Source: Deinococcus indicus (GTDB lineage Bacteria; Deinococcota; Deinococci; Deinococcales; Deinococcaceae). Taken from it: a stretch of DNA of 57,672 nt. Positions 17,048-26,334 of the stretch are shown piece by piece (the first letter of the stretch is position 1; every line of letters begins with the position of its first letter). The stretch is from NCBI RefSeq assembly GCF_002198095.1, contig NZ_NHMK01000037.1, positions 1-57,672 on the forward strand. The letters run 5' to 3'. The notes under the pieces are model-generated. The model was given only the letters and a program-made list of their open reading frames with translations, was not told the origin of the DNA and did no database searches. Made by a program: the position numbers and the translations under genes.

Positions 17048-17183
17048 TACGGACTGCCGTTTGTTTCGTCAACAATCCGGAACCTCACCGGATCGCCGAC
17101 CCCACGTCCGGAGGGGCGTGTTGTTCCCACTCGCTTCGCTCGGACCCAGCGGGCTTTGCAGCCCATTCAACCGGAGTCCGTAT
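17047..17183 (-). repeat. Dispersed hairpin repeat, copy 5
   Basis: This 137-bp copy reads ATACGGACTGCCGTTTGTTT at left and ends AACCGGAGTCCGTAT. Its first base is the third base of the acyl-CoA dehydrogenase TGA stop. It sits between convergent genes, directly followed by a partial second unit. Confidence 0.9.
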
Positions 17184-17186
17184 CAT

Positions 17187-17232
17187 CGACTCCGACTGAA
17201 CGGTTGGCGGTGACCGTTCAGTCCGAGCGGCC
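17187..17232 (+). repeat. Partial dispersed repeat (left hairpin only)
   Basis: GACTCCGACTGAACGG followed by ACCGTTCAGTCCGAGCGG matches the left half of the dispersed repeat, with compensating changes: the arms GACTGAACGGT and ACCGTTCAGTC (17194-17222) are perfectly complementary although both differ from the usual sequence. It may act as a hairpin between two convergent genes. Confidence 0.6.
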
Positions 17233-17289
17233 TCTCACGGCTGAGCCGGCTGTTCAGGCGTGGTGGTGGACGGAGCGCACACCTGTCCG

Positions 17290-19563
17290 TCACCGCCGCA
17301 TCGCGAGCAGGTCGTCCAGGTGCTCCGGGCGGGAGATGTAGTATCCCTGCGCGTAATCGCAGCCCAGATCCCGCAGGAGTGACAGCATCGACTCTTCCTC
17401 CACGCCTTCAGCCACGGTTGACAGCTGGAGATCCCGCGCGAGCCGGATGGTGTTGCGCAGCAGCGCGCCCCGCGCGGTCTCCTGAGCGCCTTCCCGCAGG
17501 AACGACCGGTCGAGTTTCACGATGTCGAGTGGCAACTCCGTCAGAAGCGACAGGCTGGAGTGCCCGCTGCCGAAATCATCGAGGGCCACCTTCACGCCCG
17601 CCTGCCGCAACTTCCGCAGGTGACGGCACACGAGTTCTACGTTCTGCATGATGGTGCTCTCCGTCACTTCGACCGTCAGGACCTGCGAGTCAACCTGCAG
17701 GTCTTCGAGGGTCTGCAGGACCCGCTCGGCGTAATCCGGCATCAGCAGCTGCACGGGACTGACGTTCACGTTCACATGCGCGTGCGGCCATAATGCGCGC
17801 GCGCCCTGTACTTCACGCAGCGCCTGCTGTAACGCCCAGTCGCCCAGCTGGTAGATCTGACCGCTGCGTTCCGCGACCGGTATGAACGTTCCCGGCGGAA
17901 CGGCGCCCAGCGTCGGGTGCTGCCAGCGCAGCAGGGCTTCCACCGCCACCCACTGGCCGGTGATCAGGTCACTGACCGGCTGGTAGACCAGTGCCAGTTC
18001 CTGACGCTGCGCCGCTCCCTGCAACTGGGTCTCCAGGGTATGGCCGTACTGACTGCGGCGCAGCATCGCCTCATCAAACACGCCGAGGTGCTCGTGTTGA
18101 TCGAGGGCGTGCTGCAGCGCCAGGCTCGCCTGACGGAGCAGGGCTGAGAAGGGAACCGGATAAGCGGACTGCGAGTACCCACCGACCAACTTCAGGGTCA
18201 CTTCCCCTTCGCGCAGCGCGAACGGTTCTTCCAGCTTCGTGATCACCTGAACCGGGTCGATCTGCCCGGCTGTCCGGGTGATCAACGCCAGACCGTTCGA
18301 ACTCACCCGCCCGACCACATGCCCCTCATCCTGCCCGAGGCGGCTGGCCAGCTCACGGATGAGGCGGTCCACGAACGCGCTACCGTACAGGCCGCTGAGC
18401 TCCTGTAATCTCGGCACTTCGATCAGCAGGGCGCCGCGGACGGACATGTCATCCCGCAGGAGTTCAGCCAGGCCGGCCCGGGAGTACGCTCCTGTCAGTT
18501 CATCCCGGAAGGTCCTCTCACGAAGTTGCGCCTCCCGGCCCTGCAGGTGATCAAGGAGATCGTTGATGGTCCGCGCCAGTACGCCAAGCTCCGTTCGGTT
18601 CGACGACTCCAGGCGGTGCGCGGGATCACGGGCAATGCGCTGCGTATCCAGCACGTACCGAGTCAGGACCCGCAGGACCCGCAGGTTCAGAAACGCCATG
18701 AACGCCAGAAGTGCGGCGGCGGTGACCAGAAGAATCACGGCCCGCAACTGCCATAACGTGCTCTGGCCGGCCAGATGAACTGCCCTGGGAATGGTGAGTT
18801 GCAGTCCCAGCTGTGGAGGACCGCTCAGTGCGCTGAGCGGCGCCGTGCCGATCACTTCACGCGGCCGGAACAACAGATCGCCTCCGCCACCTGCGGGCAG
18901 CGCCACCAACTGCGCGGAATACGACCCGGCAGAGTGCATCAGTCCACTCAGCGCTTCCTGCGTGAGCGCACGCGCGAACAGCATCACGCCCCCACGCCCA
19001 CTGCCGTCATCGCGGGTGATGGAACGGGCTGCGACCAGGAAAGCCTGCCCGCCGATCAGCACCGCTCCCTGAACTCCGTCATCCGGTAGGGAGGCGGGTA
19101 ACTGTGAGAGCAGGGCGCGCACCGTCCGCTCGGCTGGAACGACCCGGTCCTCTGCCAGGCGCAGGGCTGCGACCAGCTGCCCGTCAGGCGCCGTAATACC
19201 CCCGTAATCGACGCCGCCGCCCAGAAACGTGCTTGTGCCGAAGGCGTCCGTCCGGAACTGTGGATTGCGCCCGGCTGCGAAGTCGAAGGTCGACGTCCAC
19301 TGACTGAAATTCAGAGTGAACAGACTGACGCGCCGCTCCTCGGTTTCGAGATCCTCGCGCGCGATCTGGGAGTACTGCTGCACCTGTTCGCGTTCAATCT
19401 GCTGGAAGCGGCGGTCCATGAGGGCTGGAATGACCACCAGCAGGACCAGCAGGGTCGGCAGGGTCAGTATTCCGAGCAGGATCAGCACCTGCAGGCGCAG
19501 CGACTGTCCCGGACCGTGCCGGTCACTCCACCACCAGCGTCGCTTCCATGAGGCGCCGTTCAT
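17290..19563 (-). CDS. Membrane CHASE4-like-HAMP-GGDEF(degenerate)-EAL phosphodiesterase
   Basis: The 757-residue protein has two membrane helices (about 23-50 and 270-295) enclosing an extracytoplasmic sensor of about 220 residues that resembles CHASE4 (TLNFSQWTSTFDF block). A HAMP linker, a GGDEF domain and an EAL domain follow. The GGDEF active site is lost (VSSNGLAL at the signature position), so cyclase activity is not expected. EAL residues are intact: VEALLRWQHP, VEVTESTIMQN, DDFGSGHSSLSLL, VKLDRSFL and STVAEGVEEES. The likely role is c-di-GMP hydrolysis in response to an external signal. The gene is convergent with the acyl-CoA dehydrogenase, with repeats between them. Confidence 0.9.
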   Translation of the reverse strand: MNGASWKRRWWWSDRHGPGQSLRLQVLILLGILTLPTLLVLLVVIPALMDRRFQQIEREQVQQYSQIAREDLETEERRVSLFTLNFSQWTSTFDFAAGRNPQFRTDAFGTSTFLGGGVDYGGITAPDGQLVAALRLAEDRVVPAERTVRALLSQLPASLPDDGVQGAVLIGGQAFLVAARSITRDDGSGRGGVMLFARALTQEALSGLMHSAGSYSAQLVALPAGGGGDLLFRPREVIGTAPLSALSGPPQLGLQLTIPRAVHLAGQSTLWQLRAVILLVTAAALLAFMAFLNLRVLRVLTRYVLDTQRIARDPAHRLESSNRTELGVLARTINDLLDHLQGREAQLRERTFRDELTGAYSRAGLAELLRDDMSVRGALLIEVPRLQELSGLYGSAFVDRLIRELASRLGQDEGHVVGRVSSNGLALITRTAGQIDPVQVITKLEEPFALREGEVTLKLVGGYSQSAYPVPFSALLRQASLALQHALDQHEHLGVFDEAMLRRSQYGHTLETQLQGAAQRQELALVYQPVSDLITGQWVAVEALLRWQHPTLGAVPPGTFIPVAERSGQIYQLGDWALQQALREVQGARALWPHAHVNVNVSPVQLLMPDYAERVLQTLEDLQVDSQVLTVEVTESTIMQNVELVCRHLRKLRQAGVKVALDDFGSGHSSLSLLTELPLDIVKLDRSFLREGAQETARGALLRNTIRLARDLQLSTVAEGVEEESMLSLLRDLGCDYAQGYYISRPEHLDDLLAMRR

Positions 19564-19898
19564 GTCACCGCCGGTCTCTGGAATCCAGCCGAACTCAGAA
19601 GAGAGCCCCGCCTGGTATGCCGTTGACCACGCCGATTTACCAGGGCGTGAACGAGGAGAGGGGGATCCGTGTCAGGGCAGTTCAGAAGTCTTCCTCATCA
19701 GGCGGTTCGTCGTCCGGAATGCGAATGGGCGGCGGGTCGGGAGGCTCAGCGCGACAGGTGGGGACGCCTCTCATCTTGCCTTGCGGTCAGGGCGCAGTCA
19801 TGAGTTTTCTGCGCGGTCCATTCACGTTTCAGGGGAGTCTGCACCCGGACAACGACCACCTGAACCGGAGAGAGCATGGCGGGAACAGACCACCCATC
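19564..19898. other. Intergenic region with one possible small ORF
   Basis: This 335-bp gap between two minus-strand c-di-GMP genes has no repeat and no recognised regulatory site. The only coding candidate is a 30-codon acidic ORF on the minus strand, listed separately. Confidence 0.5.
19682..19774 (-). CDS. Possible 30-residue acidic, proline-rich peptide
   Basis: An ATG at 19774 with a weak AAGG upstream opens a 30-codon ORF whose C-terminal half reads PPPIRIPDDEPPDEEDF before TGA. The regular acidic/proline composition ending in Phe looks like a real protein tail rather than random high-GC reading. An in-frame stop a few codons upstream prevents a longer product. It may be a small protein or the surviving end of a decayed gene. 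No family is recognised. Confidence 0.35.
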   Translation of the reverse strand: MRGVPTCRAEPPDPPPIRIPDDEPPDEEDF

Positions 19899-21029
19899 TC
19901 AGCTCAGGGTTGGATTCAGCGCCGGCGCGTCCGTCCCCTCCGGTTCATGTGGGAACAGATCAGGCGCAGAGATGGTGACCGCGTTGCGGCCTCCCTGCTT
20001 GGCCCGGTACAGCGCTTCGTCTGCGTCCCAGAGGGTACGTGTACGGGACCACAGTCCGAACGGCGAGCCGCCGATCGACACGGTGACCTGTCCTGGCGGC
20101 TCGCCGAAGTCGGTGCTGGCGATCAATTCTCGCAGGCGGTGGGCGACTTCCTCGATCCGGCCGGGTTGCACGCGTCTCAGGATCACGGCGAATTCTTCTC
20201 CTCCGTAGCGGTAGGCCCGGTCCCGGCCTCGCAGGGCGTCAGACAGGAGCGTTCCCATCCGCTTGAGAACCTCATCGCCGACCGGGTGGCCGTACAGGTC
20301 GTTGACCCGCTTGAAGTGATCCACGTCGATCAGCAGCAGCGCGTCGCCTGGGACGGTGAACGGCAGGTCCAGCTCGAACTGCCGCCGGTTCGGCAGGCCC
20401 GACAGGGCGTCCTGATGCGCCTGCTCGCGGTACGCGTCTGTGCTCTGCAGCAGCGCCACGCGGCCCGTGATCATGCTGGCCACGGCCCAGAATCCCACCA
20501 TGTTGAACACCCAGCCACTGACGTAGGTGCGTTCAAGGGCGTCCGGGCCGCCGGGCAGCAGCACCAGGCCCATGTTCACCGGTAGGAAGAGGAGCGCCGC
20601 GATCCACGCGTGCCGTTGCAACGAGCCGTGGGGGTCACTCATGTCCAGCGTCCAGCGGAACAGGTGTGACAGGCCCCCTACCAGGAGCAGGTTGATCAGG
20701 GAGACCGTGACGGCCGCCGCTCCTGGTCCTGTTTCGAGCAGAGGCAGGAGCGCTGCCGGCAGGCCTGCCAGCAGGCCGTTCCCGAGGCCGTACCGCAGGA
20801 TCATCACTGCGATCGGCACCAACCACAGACTGATCCGCAGGCCGCTGGCGTCTGCCGGAGCCAGCGCTACCAGCGCCAGCGATGTCAGGACAGTCAGCGT
20901 CAGCCGCGCTGTTTTCAGGTGCCAGTGCCGTGGTGGGGGCCACGAACGGTAGGTCAGGCTCATCACGAACGACAGGGTGACCAGCACGCTGAGGTTCACG
21001 AACAGACTCTGAAGCAGGGTCAGGGACAA
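19899..21029 (-). CDS. Five-to-six-TM membrane diguanylate cyclase
   Basis: The 376-residue product starts at TTG (21029) and has about six hydrophobic helices in residues 1-185, then a GGDEF domain (about 200-355). The N-terminal region resembles the 5TMR/LytS-type membrane sensor. The active site is intact (LLIDVDHFKRVNDLYGHPVGD and YRYGGEEF), with RGRD five residues before GGEEF as an I-site. It should synthesise c-di-GMP at the membrane. The module YREQA..DAL.GLPNRRQF is shared almost exactly with the protein ending at 26310, whose membrane and GGDEF portion is a clear paralogue, pointing to local duplication. The start is somewhat uncertain because no strong ribosome-binding site is visible. 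Confidence 0.88.
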   Translation of the reverse strand: MSLTLLQSLFVNLSVLVTLSFVMSLTYRSWPPPRHWHLKTARLTLTVLTSLALVALAPADASGLRISLWLVPIAVMILRYGLGNGLLAGLPAALLPLLETGPGAAAVTVSLINLLLVGGLSHLFRWTLDMSDPHGSLQRHAWIAALLFLPVNMGLVLLPGGPDALERTYVSGWVFNMVGFWAVASMITGRVALLQSTDAYREQAHQDALSGLPNRRQFELDLPFTVPGDALLLIDVDHFKRVNDLYGHPVGDEVLKRMGTLLSDALRGRDRAYRYGGEEFAVILRRVQPGRIEEVAHRLRELIASTDFGEPPGQVTVSIGGSPFGLWSRTRTLWDADEALYRAKQGGRNAVTISAPDLFPHEPEGTDAPALNPTLS

Positions 21030-21122
21030 GGCGCAGCACTCCGGTCAGAGGTGAACGTGGCGTGGCCACAGCGAACAGGCATCGACCACTTACTGTTTCA
21101 CACCTTGCCCTGCAGGGTTGCC

Positions 21123-23408
21123 TCAGGTGCCCGTACCCCCGAATGGGCGTGCTGTGCCGAGCGGACGTGACCGCGCGAACGCGGCGGCGGCGGCGGCAGG
21201 CAGCGGGCGGCTGAACAGGAACCCCTGCCCGAACGTGCAGCCGAGGTCCGTCACGGCCTGCGCCTGCTCCGCCGTTTCGATGCCCTCAGCCACCACGTTC
21301 AGTTGCATGTGCCGCGCGAGCGTGACGACGCTCGCCACGATCGCCGTCTGCCGCGCGTCACCTGGCAGAGGGGAAACGAAACTCCGGTCAATCTTCAACG
21401 TGCCGACCGGGAAGCGCTGCGCGGCCGACAGCGACGCGAAGCCCGTCCCGAAATCGTCCAGCATCAGCGGCACGCCCCGGCGCTCCAGTGCCCGCATGGC
21501 CCGCAGCGCCTCGGGCGTGTCGGCCAGACTGGTCTCGGTGATTTCGAGGTGCAGGCCGTCCGGGAAGCTCACGGTGAGCAGGTCGTCGGGCGTGCCTGCC
21601 GGCACCTGCAACTGCTGACCGCTGAGATTCACGGACACGAACAGGCCCGCGAGGTCCGCCTCGCCCTGCCATTCCCGCAGCTGCCGCGCCGCCTCCCGCA
21701 GCACCCACGCGCCCAGCGGGACGATCAGGCCGCTGCGTTCCGCGATGTCCAGGAACGCGCCCGGCGCGAGCAGGCCGCGCTGCGGGTGCTGCCAGCGCAC
21801 GAGCGCCTCGAAGCCCACGCAACGCCCGGACGGCAGGTGCATGACCGGCTGGTAGTGCAGCGTGAACTGCTCCTCGCGCAGCGCCTCACGCAGTTGCCGT
21901 TCGGTATCTACCCGCGCCAGCGCCTGCTCGTGCATGCTCGGCTCGAACAGCACCGTGCGGTTGCGCCCGGCGCGCTTGGCGGCGTACATGGCCGTGTCCG
22001 CGTCCCGCAGCGGCTCCTCCAAGCGGGTGTACCCGCGGGACGCGACCGCCAGCCCGATGGACGTGGTCACCCGCACGTCCTGACCCTGCAGCCGGAAGGG
22101 ACGCAGCATCGACCGTTGCAGCCGCTCGGCCACACGGCGGGCGTTCAGTTCGTCGCAGGGCGCGTCGAGCAGCACCGCGAACTCATCGCCGCCCATGCGC
22201 GCCACGGTGTCGGTGCGGCGCACGGCGTCCTTGAGGCGCGCGGCCGTCTCGAGCAGCAGCCGGTCCCCGGTCAGGTGCCCGTACGCGTCGTTCACGTTCT
22301 TGAAGTCGTCCAGGTCCAGGAACATCACCGCGTACGGGTGACCCGGATCCCGCTCGAAGCGCCGCATGGTCTTCTCGAGCAGGCTGGCCAGCAGCGCCCG
22401 GTTCGGCAGGCCTGTCAGGCGATCGTGCAGCGCGTCGTGCCGCAGGCGGCTCTCGGCGTGCTTCTGGGCCGTCACGTCATGCATGGCGACCACTGCTCCG
22501 AGCGGTTCGCCGTCCGGTCCGGTCAGTGGCCCGCCGGAAGCGCGGACGGTGCGGCGCGGCAGGCCGCGCGGCGCGATCACCATCTCCACATCCTGGACCT
22601 GCTCGCCCTGCAACGCCCGGAACAGTGGAATGCGCGCCTGCACCAGCGGCGTCACACCGTCGGGTTCGTACAGGTCGTAGTGGCGGCTCCATTCGGACGG
22701 GGGGACCGGCGCGCTGCCCAGGCCGTGCATCTCGCGGCTCACCCGGTTGAAGACGGTCAGGTTCCCGGCGCTGTCGCAGGCGACGATGCCGTCCTGAACG
22801 TTCTCCAGGAGTGATTCGAGCGCCACGCGGGTCAGGTTCGCTTCACGGAGCGCCTCTCCATCGCTGCCGGTGCTGGTCAGGCTCACTGCGCCGTGGCGCC
22901 TGACGCGGCCTTCCACCAGCACCTGCTGCGCCGCCCAGGCCCGGCGGGGGAGCGGCGTGAACTTCAGGTCCAGCGTGATCAGACGGGCGTCCGGTGAGAC
23001 GGCTCGCACGGTCAGCCGCGTGATCTCGCCCGCTCCGGCCTGCAGCGCTGCCTGCTGAACCTGCTGAGCCTCGGCGCTGCCCGAAGGCCACCATGGGGCC
23101 TCCCAGACCCGGCGTCCGAGCAGCCGCTCGGCCGGCTGCCGCGCGGCGCGCAGAACCTGCGTGTTCAGGTCCAGCAGCGCGCCGTCCGCCGACAGCAGCG
23201 CCCGGAACTCGCCGCTGTGCTGCCAGGCGTCGCGCCACACGTCCCGTTCGCGCCGGGCGCCCATCAATGCGGCCTGCGCCGCTTCCACGGCGTTGCGTCG
23301 GGGGTCTCCATCAGGTGCGGCTCGGTGGCCTTCCGTCAGGCCAGCTGCCTGCAGCAGGGGCTCGAGGACGGCCAGGAGGTCAGGCTCCGCACGTGAACTG
23401 GGGGGCAT
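21123..23408 (-). CDS. PAS-PAS-GGDEF-EAL bifunctional c-di-GMP protein
   Basis: The 761-residue cytoplasmic protein has two PAS-like domains (about 60-165 and 200-325), a GGDEF domain (about 335-495) and an EAL domain (about 505-745). Both catalytic modules look intact: LDLDDFKNVNDAYGHLTGD and ARMGGDEF with RRTD as I-site; FEALVRWQHP, LEITETSLADT, LDDFGTGFASL, LKIDRSF and VVAEGIETAEQ. It could switch between synthesis and hydrolysis under PAS control, or act mainly as a GTP-activated phosphodiesterase. A TATACT box ends 6 nt before the ATG at 23408, consistent with a leaderless transcript. It is divergent from the neighbouring GGDEF-HD-GYP gene. Confidence 0.9.
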   Translation of the reverse strand: MPPSSRAEPDLLAVLEPLLQAAGLTEGHRAAPDGDPRRNAVEAAQAALMGARRERDVWRDAWQHSGEFRALLSADGALLDLNTQVLRAARQPAERLLGRRVWEAPWWPSGSAEAQQVQQAALQAGAGEITRLTVRAVSPDARLITLDLKFTPLPRRAWAAQQVLVEGRVRRHGAVSLTSTGSDGEALREANLTRVALESLLENVQDGIVACDSAGNLTVFNRVSREMHGLGSAPVPPSEWSRHYDLYEPDGVTPLVQARIPLFRALQGEQVQDVEMVIAPRGLPRRTVRASGGPLTGPDGEPLGAVVAMHDVTAQKHAESRLRHDALHDRLTGLPNRALLASLLEKTMRRFERDPGHPYAVMFLDLDDFKNVNDAYGHLTGDRLLLETAARLKDAVRRTDTVARMGGDEFAVLLDAPCDELNARRVAERLQRSMLRPFRLQGQDVRVTTSIGLAVASRGYTRLEEPLRDADTAMYAAKRAGRNRTVLFEPSMHEQALARVDTERQLREALREEQFTLHYQPVMHLPSGRCVGFEALVRWQHPQRGLLAPGAFLDIAERSGLIVPLGAWVLREAARQLREWQGEADLAGLFVSVNLSGQQLQVPAGTPDDLLTVSFPDGLHLEITETSLADTPEALRAMRALERRGVPLMLDDFGTGFASLSAAQRFPVGTLKIDRSFVSPLPGDARQTAIVASVVTLARHMQLNVVAEGIETAEQAQAVTDLGCTFGQGFLFSRPLPAAAAAAFARSRPLGTARPFGGTGT

Positions 23409-23414
23409 GAACCG

Positions 23415-23420
23415 AGTATA
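23415..23420 (-). promoter_or_regulatory. Leaderless-type -10 box TATACT
   Basis: The minus strand reads TATACT, then CGGTTC, then the ATG at 23408. The 6-nt distance puts the expected transcription start at the start codon. No good -35 hexamer was found. Confidence 0.45.
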
Positions 23421-23541
23421 CCGGGACGCGCCCCAGGCCTGAAGGAAACCTTCATCAACGTCTTGGAGAGTGGTGCGCTCCTCACGGCGACCCGACAGCT
23501 CATATGATGCAAGCAGACTTCCAGGCAGCCCGCCGTGGTCA

Positions 23542-26310
23542 GTGCCTCAGGTGCCCTCTGTGCCTGCGGCGTTCTGCCCACTCCTGACACCCACCCTGTC
23601 CCTCTTCGGCCCATTGCTGGACCCTTCCACCGTGCTGATCACCCTGCTGAGCGACCTTGGACTCACCGCGCTGTTCGCCTTCGCGCTCAGTCAGACCTAT
23701 CAGGTCTGGCCGCCCACCCACGCCCTGCCGGAGCGACTGCTGCGCGCCGCGCTCGCGCTGTGCGCGGCGCTGATCCTCGCGCTGCACGAGCAGGCCAGCG
23801 GGCAGGCCTCCGGTCTGTCGCTGGTGGCCGTGGCGCTCGTCACCCTGCGCTACGGTCCGCTGTACGGTCTGCCTGGCCTGCTCGTGGCGCTCCTGCCGGG
23901 TGTAGACCCCGACCGTGTGGCCCTCCAGACAGCGGGCGTGCTGCTCATGGCGACGGTCCTGAGGCCTGTCGTGCGGGTGGACCTGCCGCCCGGCGCGCGG
24001 CTGTTGTGGACGGCGCCGCTGATCTTCCTGGGTGGGCATCTGGCCGGCGCCGTGACCGCCCCGCCCCGCATGGCGGAACTGCTGCCGGGTTTGACCCTGC
24101 AGTGCGCCGCGCTGGCGCTGATCATGGCCGCCGTTCACAGTCGCCTGAAGATTCTGAGTGCCTCGTACACGTACCGGGAGCAGGCGTACACCGACGCGCT
24201 GACCGGCCTGCCCAACCGACGCCAGTTCGCCGACGACCTGGGCCGCATCGAGCACGGCGATCACCTGCTGGTCCTGGACCTCGACCACTTCAAACGCGTG
24301 AACGACCGGCACGGACATGCCGAAGGGGACGCGACCCTCCAGCGGGTGGCGGCGGCCCTGCGCGCCACCCTCCGCTCCCAGGACACCGCGTACCGTATCG
24401 GCGGGGAGGAATTCGCGGCGCTGCTGCCCCGAACCTCCCCCGACGAGGCCCGCCTGATCGCCGAACGCTGCCGCGACGCCGCCCGCCAGCATCCGCCCCA
24501 CCCGCCCCTGACCCTCTCCGGCGGACTGGCCCGCCACGGGCTGCGCGACGACCCGGTCACCACCCACCACCGCGCCGACGACGCCCTGTACGCCGCCAAG
24601 GAAGCGGGCCGCAACCGGGTCCTGATCGCCCCGCCGGCGCGGGCCGTCCCGGCCGCTCCGCGCGATCCCTGGCAGGTGCTGCGCGGCACGCTGGGGTCCC
24701 TGCCCGATCAGGAATTCGGCCCGAACGAGTGGTCCGCGCTGCTGCGCGCCGCCTGCGAGAGCGTCCCGGACGTGCAGGGCGGCAGCCTGTACGTCCCGGA
24801 GAAGGGCGACTTCGTGATGCGCGCCCAGATCGGTTTCGACGACACGCTGCTCGGCGACCGCTGCCCGCCGGCCGCGCAGCGCGCCTGGTACACCCTGAAC
24901 GAAACGGACTGGGTCAGCGGTCAGCCGCGCGTGCTGCGCGGGTACGCCGTCGAGACAGCCGCGCAGCGCACCACGGAACTCGCCTGGAGTGACGGAGTCC
25001 AGGTCAACGGCGCGTGGCGCCTTCAGGACATCCGGGAGACGCTGGGCGTGCCCGTCACCGACGACGGGCACGTCATCGCCTTTCTGAACCTGGACCGCTT
25101 CACGGCCGGCGCCGCCTTCGACGCGGCCGCGCAGGAACTCGCGTCGGACGCGGCCACCCAGATCGCCCGGATTCTGGCCGGCCGCGCCCGCCGCGCCCGC
25201 GAGCAGCGCCGCACGCGTGAACTCGAGGCGCTCGTGCAGATCACCGGTGCGCTGCGGGACGCGCGTGACATGGCGGGCGTCACCGCTGCCATGAACTCCA
25301 TGTCGCATGTGCTGCTCGAGGCCCGGCAGGCCGTGTACCTGCAGTACGATCCGGCCAGCGACACCCTGGCCGCCACCGGCCTGTACGGCTTTCCCGAGGC
25401 GATCCGGGAGACCCGCCTGCCGCGCGGGCAGGGGCTGTCCTGGATGGCCGTGAAGGCCCGCGACGTCATCCGGGTCAATGACCTCCACGCGGACCGACAC
25501 GCGCCTAACCTGCTGACAGTCAACGGGCAAGCGGGCCTGTTCGCGCCGATGTTCAGCCACGACCGCCTGCTGGGCGTGATGGTCGTCATCCGCGACGCGC
25601 CGTTCGGGGAGGACGACGCGCAACTCGCCCGGACGCTCGCCGCGCAGAGCGTCACGGCCACCGAACGCGCCGAGCGCATCCAGGCCATCCAGGACGGCCG
25701 TGAGGGCATCCTGATCGCCCTGGGCCGCGCCCTTGAAGCGCGGGATTTCGAGACGCACGGCCACACCGCGCGGGTCGTGAACCTCGCCCTGACCGTCGGG
25801 CAGGCCATGGGCCTGAGCGGCGCACACCTCGCCGCGCTGCGGGACGGCGCGTACCTGCACGACCTCGGCAAGGTGCAGATCCCGGACGCCGTGCTGCTCA
25901 AACCCGGCCCGCTCGACGACGCGGAATGGACACTGATGCGCGCGCACTCGCTGGCCGGCGAGGACCTCGCGCGGCACATTCCGGGCCTGAACCCACAGGC
26001 ACTCAAGCTGATCCGTCACCACCACGAACGCTGGGACGGCGGCGGCTACCCGGACGGCCTGCGTGGAACGGCCATCCCGCTGCTGGCCCGGATCTTCAGT
26101 GTCTGCGACGTGTTCGACGCCCTGACCAGTTCCCGGCCCTACAAGCACGCCTGGAGTGTCGAGGAAGCGGTCAACGAATTGCGCCGCGAGGCCGGGCACA
26201 GCCTCGACCCGGAGGTGGTCGAGGTGTTCCTGGACCACCTGCCCGGCCCGCCGGATGGCCCGTGGCACGCAGAATCTGCCCTGCCCCGGCCCGATGTGAC
26301 GGACATGTGA
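23542..26310 (+). CDS. Membrane GGDEF-GAF-GAF-HD-GYP c-di-GMP enzyme
   Basis: The frame is open from 23470; GTG codons at 23470, 23542, 23551 and 23560 and a TTG at 23614 are all possible starts, and none has a clear ribosome-binding site. About six membrane helices are followed by a GGDEF domain (LDLDHFKRVNDRHGHAEGD, YRIGGEEF, RSQD I-site), two GAF domains and a C-terminal HD-GYP domain (YLHDLGKVQIPD, HHHERWDGGGYPDGL, CDVFDALTSSRPYK). Making and breaking c-di-GMP are thus joined in one chain with the non-EAL type of phosphodiesterase, which usually yields GMP or pGpG. The membrane-GGDEF part is a paralogue of the gene at 19899-21029. The first GAF resembles the C-terminal GAF of the 1379-aa protein. 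Confidence 0.88.
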   Translation: MPQVPSVPAAFCPLLTPTLSLFGPLLDPSTVLITLLSDLGLTALFAFALSQTYQVWPPTHALPERLLRAALALCAALILALHEQASGQASGLSLVAVALVTLRYGPLYGLPGLLVALLPGVDPDRVALQTAGVLLMATVLRPVVRVDLPPGARLLWTAPLIFLGGHLAGAVTAPPRMAELLPGLTLQCAALALIMAAVHSRLKILSASYTYREQAYTDALTGLPNRRQFADDLGRIEHGDHLLVLDLDHFKRVNDRHGHAEGDATLQRVAAALRATLRSQDTAYRIGGEEFAALLPRTSPDEARLIAERCRDAARQHPPHPPLTLSGGLARHGLRDDPVTTHHRADDALYAAKEAGRNRVLIAPPARAVPAAPRDPWQVLRGTLGSLPDQEFGPNEWSALLRAACESVPDVQGGSLYVPEKGDFVMRAQIGFDDTLLGDRCPPAAQRAWYTLNETDWVSGQPRVLRGYAVETAAQRTTELAWSDGVQVNGAWRLQDIRETLGVPVTDDGHVIAFLNLDRFTAGAAFDAAAQELASDAATQIARILAGRARRAREQRRTRELEALVQITGALRDARDMAGVTAAMNSMSHVLLEARQAVYLQYDPASDTLAATGLYGFPEAIRETRLPRGQGLSWMAVKARDVIRVNDLHADRHAPNLLTVNGQAGLFAPMFSHDRLLGVMVVIRDAPFGEDDAQLARTLAAQSVTATERAERIQAIQDGREGILIALGRALEARDFETHGHTARVVNLALTVGQAMGLSGAHLAALRDGAYLHDLGKVQIPDAVLLKPGPLDDAEWTLMRAHSLAGEDLARHIPGLNPQALKLIRHHHERWDGGGYPDGLRGTAIPLLARIFSVCDVFDALTSSRPYKHAWSVEEAVNELRREAGHSLDPEVVEVFLDHLPGPPDGPWHAESALPRPDVTDM

Positions 26311-26334
26311 GAACGCGGGTGGCAAGATGCCCGC

